Assembly (NCBI GenBank): GCA_900552725.1
Contig: USAT01000123.1
Location: forward strand, 1 to 5,375
Length of the DNA stretch: 5,375 nt
Origin: an uncultured Eubacteriales bacterium
GTDB taxonomy: Bacteria > Bacillota > Clostridia > Oscillospirales > Oscillospiraceae
Direction: 5' to 3'
A model generated the notes under the pieces. It was not told where the DNA came from, made no database searches, and was given only the letters and a program-made list of their open reading frames with translations. This document shows positions 4,741 through 5,375 of the stretch, one piece after another. Both the position numbers and the translations under genes were made by a program. The stretch's first letter is position 1. The number at the start of each line of letters is the position of its first letter.

Positions 4741-5375
4741 TTATTCCACATAAGAGTTTTCGATCTTCACCACGGCCCGGTAATGGCCGTCCATGTCCTC
4801 CACCAGGCGGCAGACCCTCTGGGCCACCTGGGGACGGGTCAGCTGCTCGTCAAAGGGGATCACCACGTCGAAGATCAGGTTGGTGTGAGTTGCGCCCGGC
4901 ACGATACGGAAATCGTGGATGGTCAGCCGGGGATCGACGGTCTTTACCAGTGTCGTCACCTGTTCCCGGAGCGCCGTTACCACAGGGTCGCCCACCACCA
5001 CGGGATCCATGTGGATCACTGCCTCGCAGTGGAGCTTCCGGCCCAGCTCCGACTCGATGTTGTCGATGACATCGTGGAGCTCCAGCATCTGGCCGTCGGC
5101 GGGCACCTCGGCGTGGAGGGAGATGATGCGCCGCCCCGGGCCATAGTCGTGTACCACCAGATCGTGGACACCCACCACCTGGGGATGGGCCATCACCAGC
5201 GCCTCAATCTCCCGCACCAGGGCCGGGTCGGGGGCCTGGCCCAGCAGGGGACTGATGGTGTCCCGGGCCGCCTGCACCGCCGACCACAGGATGAACAGCG
5301 CCACCACCAGGCCCACCCAGCCGTCCAGCGGCACGCTGATGAACCGGCTTGCGACAGTGGCCAGCAGCACGGCGG
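4741..5375 (-). CDS. Cation diffusion facilitator (CDF) transporter, C-terminal part
   Basis: The C-terminal 210 residues of a CDF-family exporter, which pumps divalent cations such as Zn, Cd, Fe or Mn out of the cytoplasm by proton antiport. The 5' half lies beyond the right window edge; the GTG at 5370 is an internal valine codon, not a start, and the frame stays open to 5375. Visible are the last membrane helix (WVGLVVALFILWSAVQAA) with the family sequence RDTISPLLGQAPDP after it. Then comes the cytoplasmic metal-binding domain (VVGVHDLVVHDYGP, SLHAEVP, ELHDVIDNIE, EAVIHMDP). A further roughly 80-residue extension with HDFRIVPGATHTNLIFDVVIP is typical of clostridial members. The metal-selecting TM2 and TM5 residues are not in the window, so the substrate is unknown. 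It is followed by a sirtuin gene after 13 nt, probably in one operon. Confidence -1.
   Translation of the reverse strand, partial: AVLLATVASRFISVPLDGWVGLVVALFILWSAVQAARDTISPLLGQAPDPALVREIEALVMAHPQVVGVHDLVVHDYGPGRRIISLHAEVPADGQMLELHDVIDNIESELGRKLHCEAVIHMDPVVVGDPVVTALREQVTTLVKTVDPRLTIHDFRIVPGATHTNLIFDVVIPFDEQLTRPQVAQRVCRLVEDMDGHYRAVVKIENSYVE

Noticed and set aside
3945..5069. Plus-strand open frame of 374 codons opposite the sirtuin and CDF genes
   Set aside because: Shadow of well-identified minus-strand genes; it begins inside the tRNA promoter and has no recognisable domain.
5368..5370. GTG at 5370 as start of the CDF gene
   Set aside because: The frame is open to the window edge and upstream membrane helices are missing, so it is an internal Val codon of a truncated gene.

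Overview
The window reads as a chromosomal segment of a GC-rich anaerobic Firmicute, most likely a Clostridia/Oscillospiraceae-type gut bacterium. This is inferred from strong AAGGAGG-type ribosome binding sites, sigma-70-type promoters, intrinsic terminators, encoded tRNA CCA ends and the flavour of the proteins. No species can be named from the sequence alone.

Left part (1-2723): a divergent heavy-metal resistance module. On the minus strand, a 72-residue HMA metallochaperone (1576-1794) is followed by a P1B-type Zn/Cd/Pb-exporting ATPase (1518 down to the window edge). The ATPase reading frame is broken by a one-base insertion at 612-618, just before the catalytic DKTGT aspartate. On the plus strand, divergent to them, lies a regulator (1974-2687) that joins an ArsR/SmtB winged helix to a complete C-terminal AraC-type double HTH. 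The 179-bp region between them is the most interesting part of the window. It holds a perfectly symmetric pair of divergent promoters sharing one palindromic -10 (centre 1880.5), a dyad operator (1848-1863) of the kind an ArsR dimer binds, and two 21-bp-spaced direct repeats (1922-1963) of the kind an AraC-type domain binds. My working model is that the fusion protein uses both DNA-binding modules here, repressing through the dyad and possibly activating the efflux operon through the direct repeats.

Middle (2724-3922): after a bidirectional terminator comes a minus-strand solo B3/B4-domain protein (2780-3433), related to the PheRS beta editing domain. It has its own promoter and a leader with a terminator-like hairpin right before the ribosome binding site, so it may be controlled by attenuation. 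Upstream are two minus-strand leucine tRNAs, CAG and GAG anticodons, each with a near-consensus promoter. A strong terminator closes the first.

Right part (3923-5375): a minus-strand operon in which a CDF cation exporter (5' end outside the window) is followed after 13 nt by a Sir2/CobB NAD-dependent deacylase. The window therefore contains two unrelated kinds of divalent-metal exporter. No CRISPR array, IS element or phage gene is seen, and no gene-free stretch exceeds 300 bases. The longest, 3434-3662, holds the B3/B4 promoter and leader plus the tRNA terminator.
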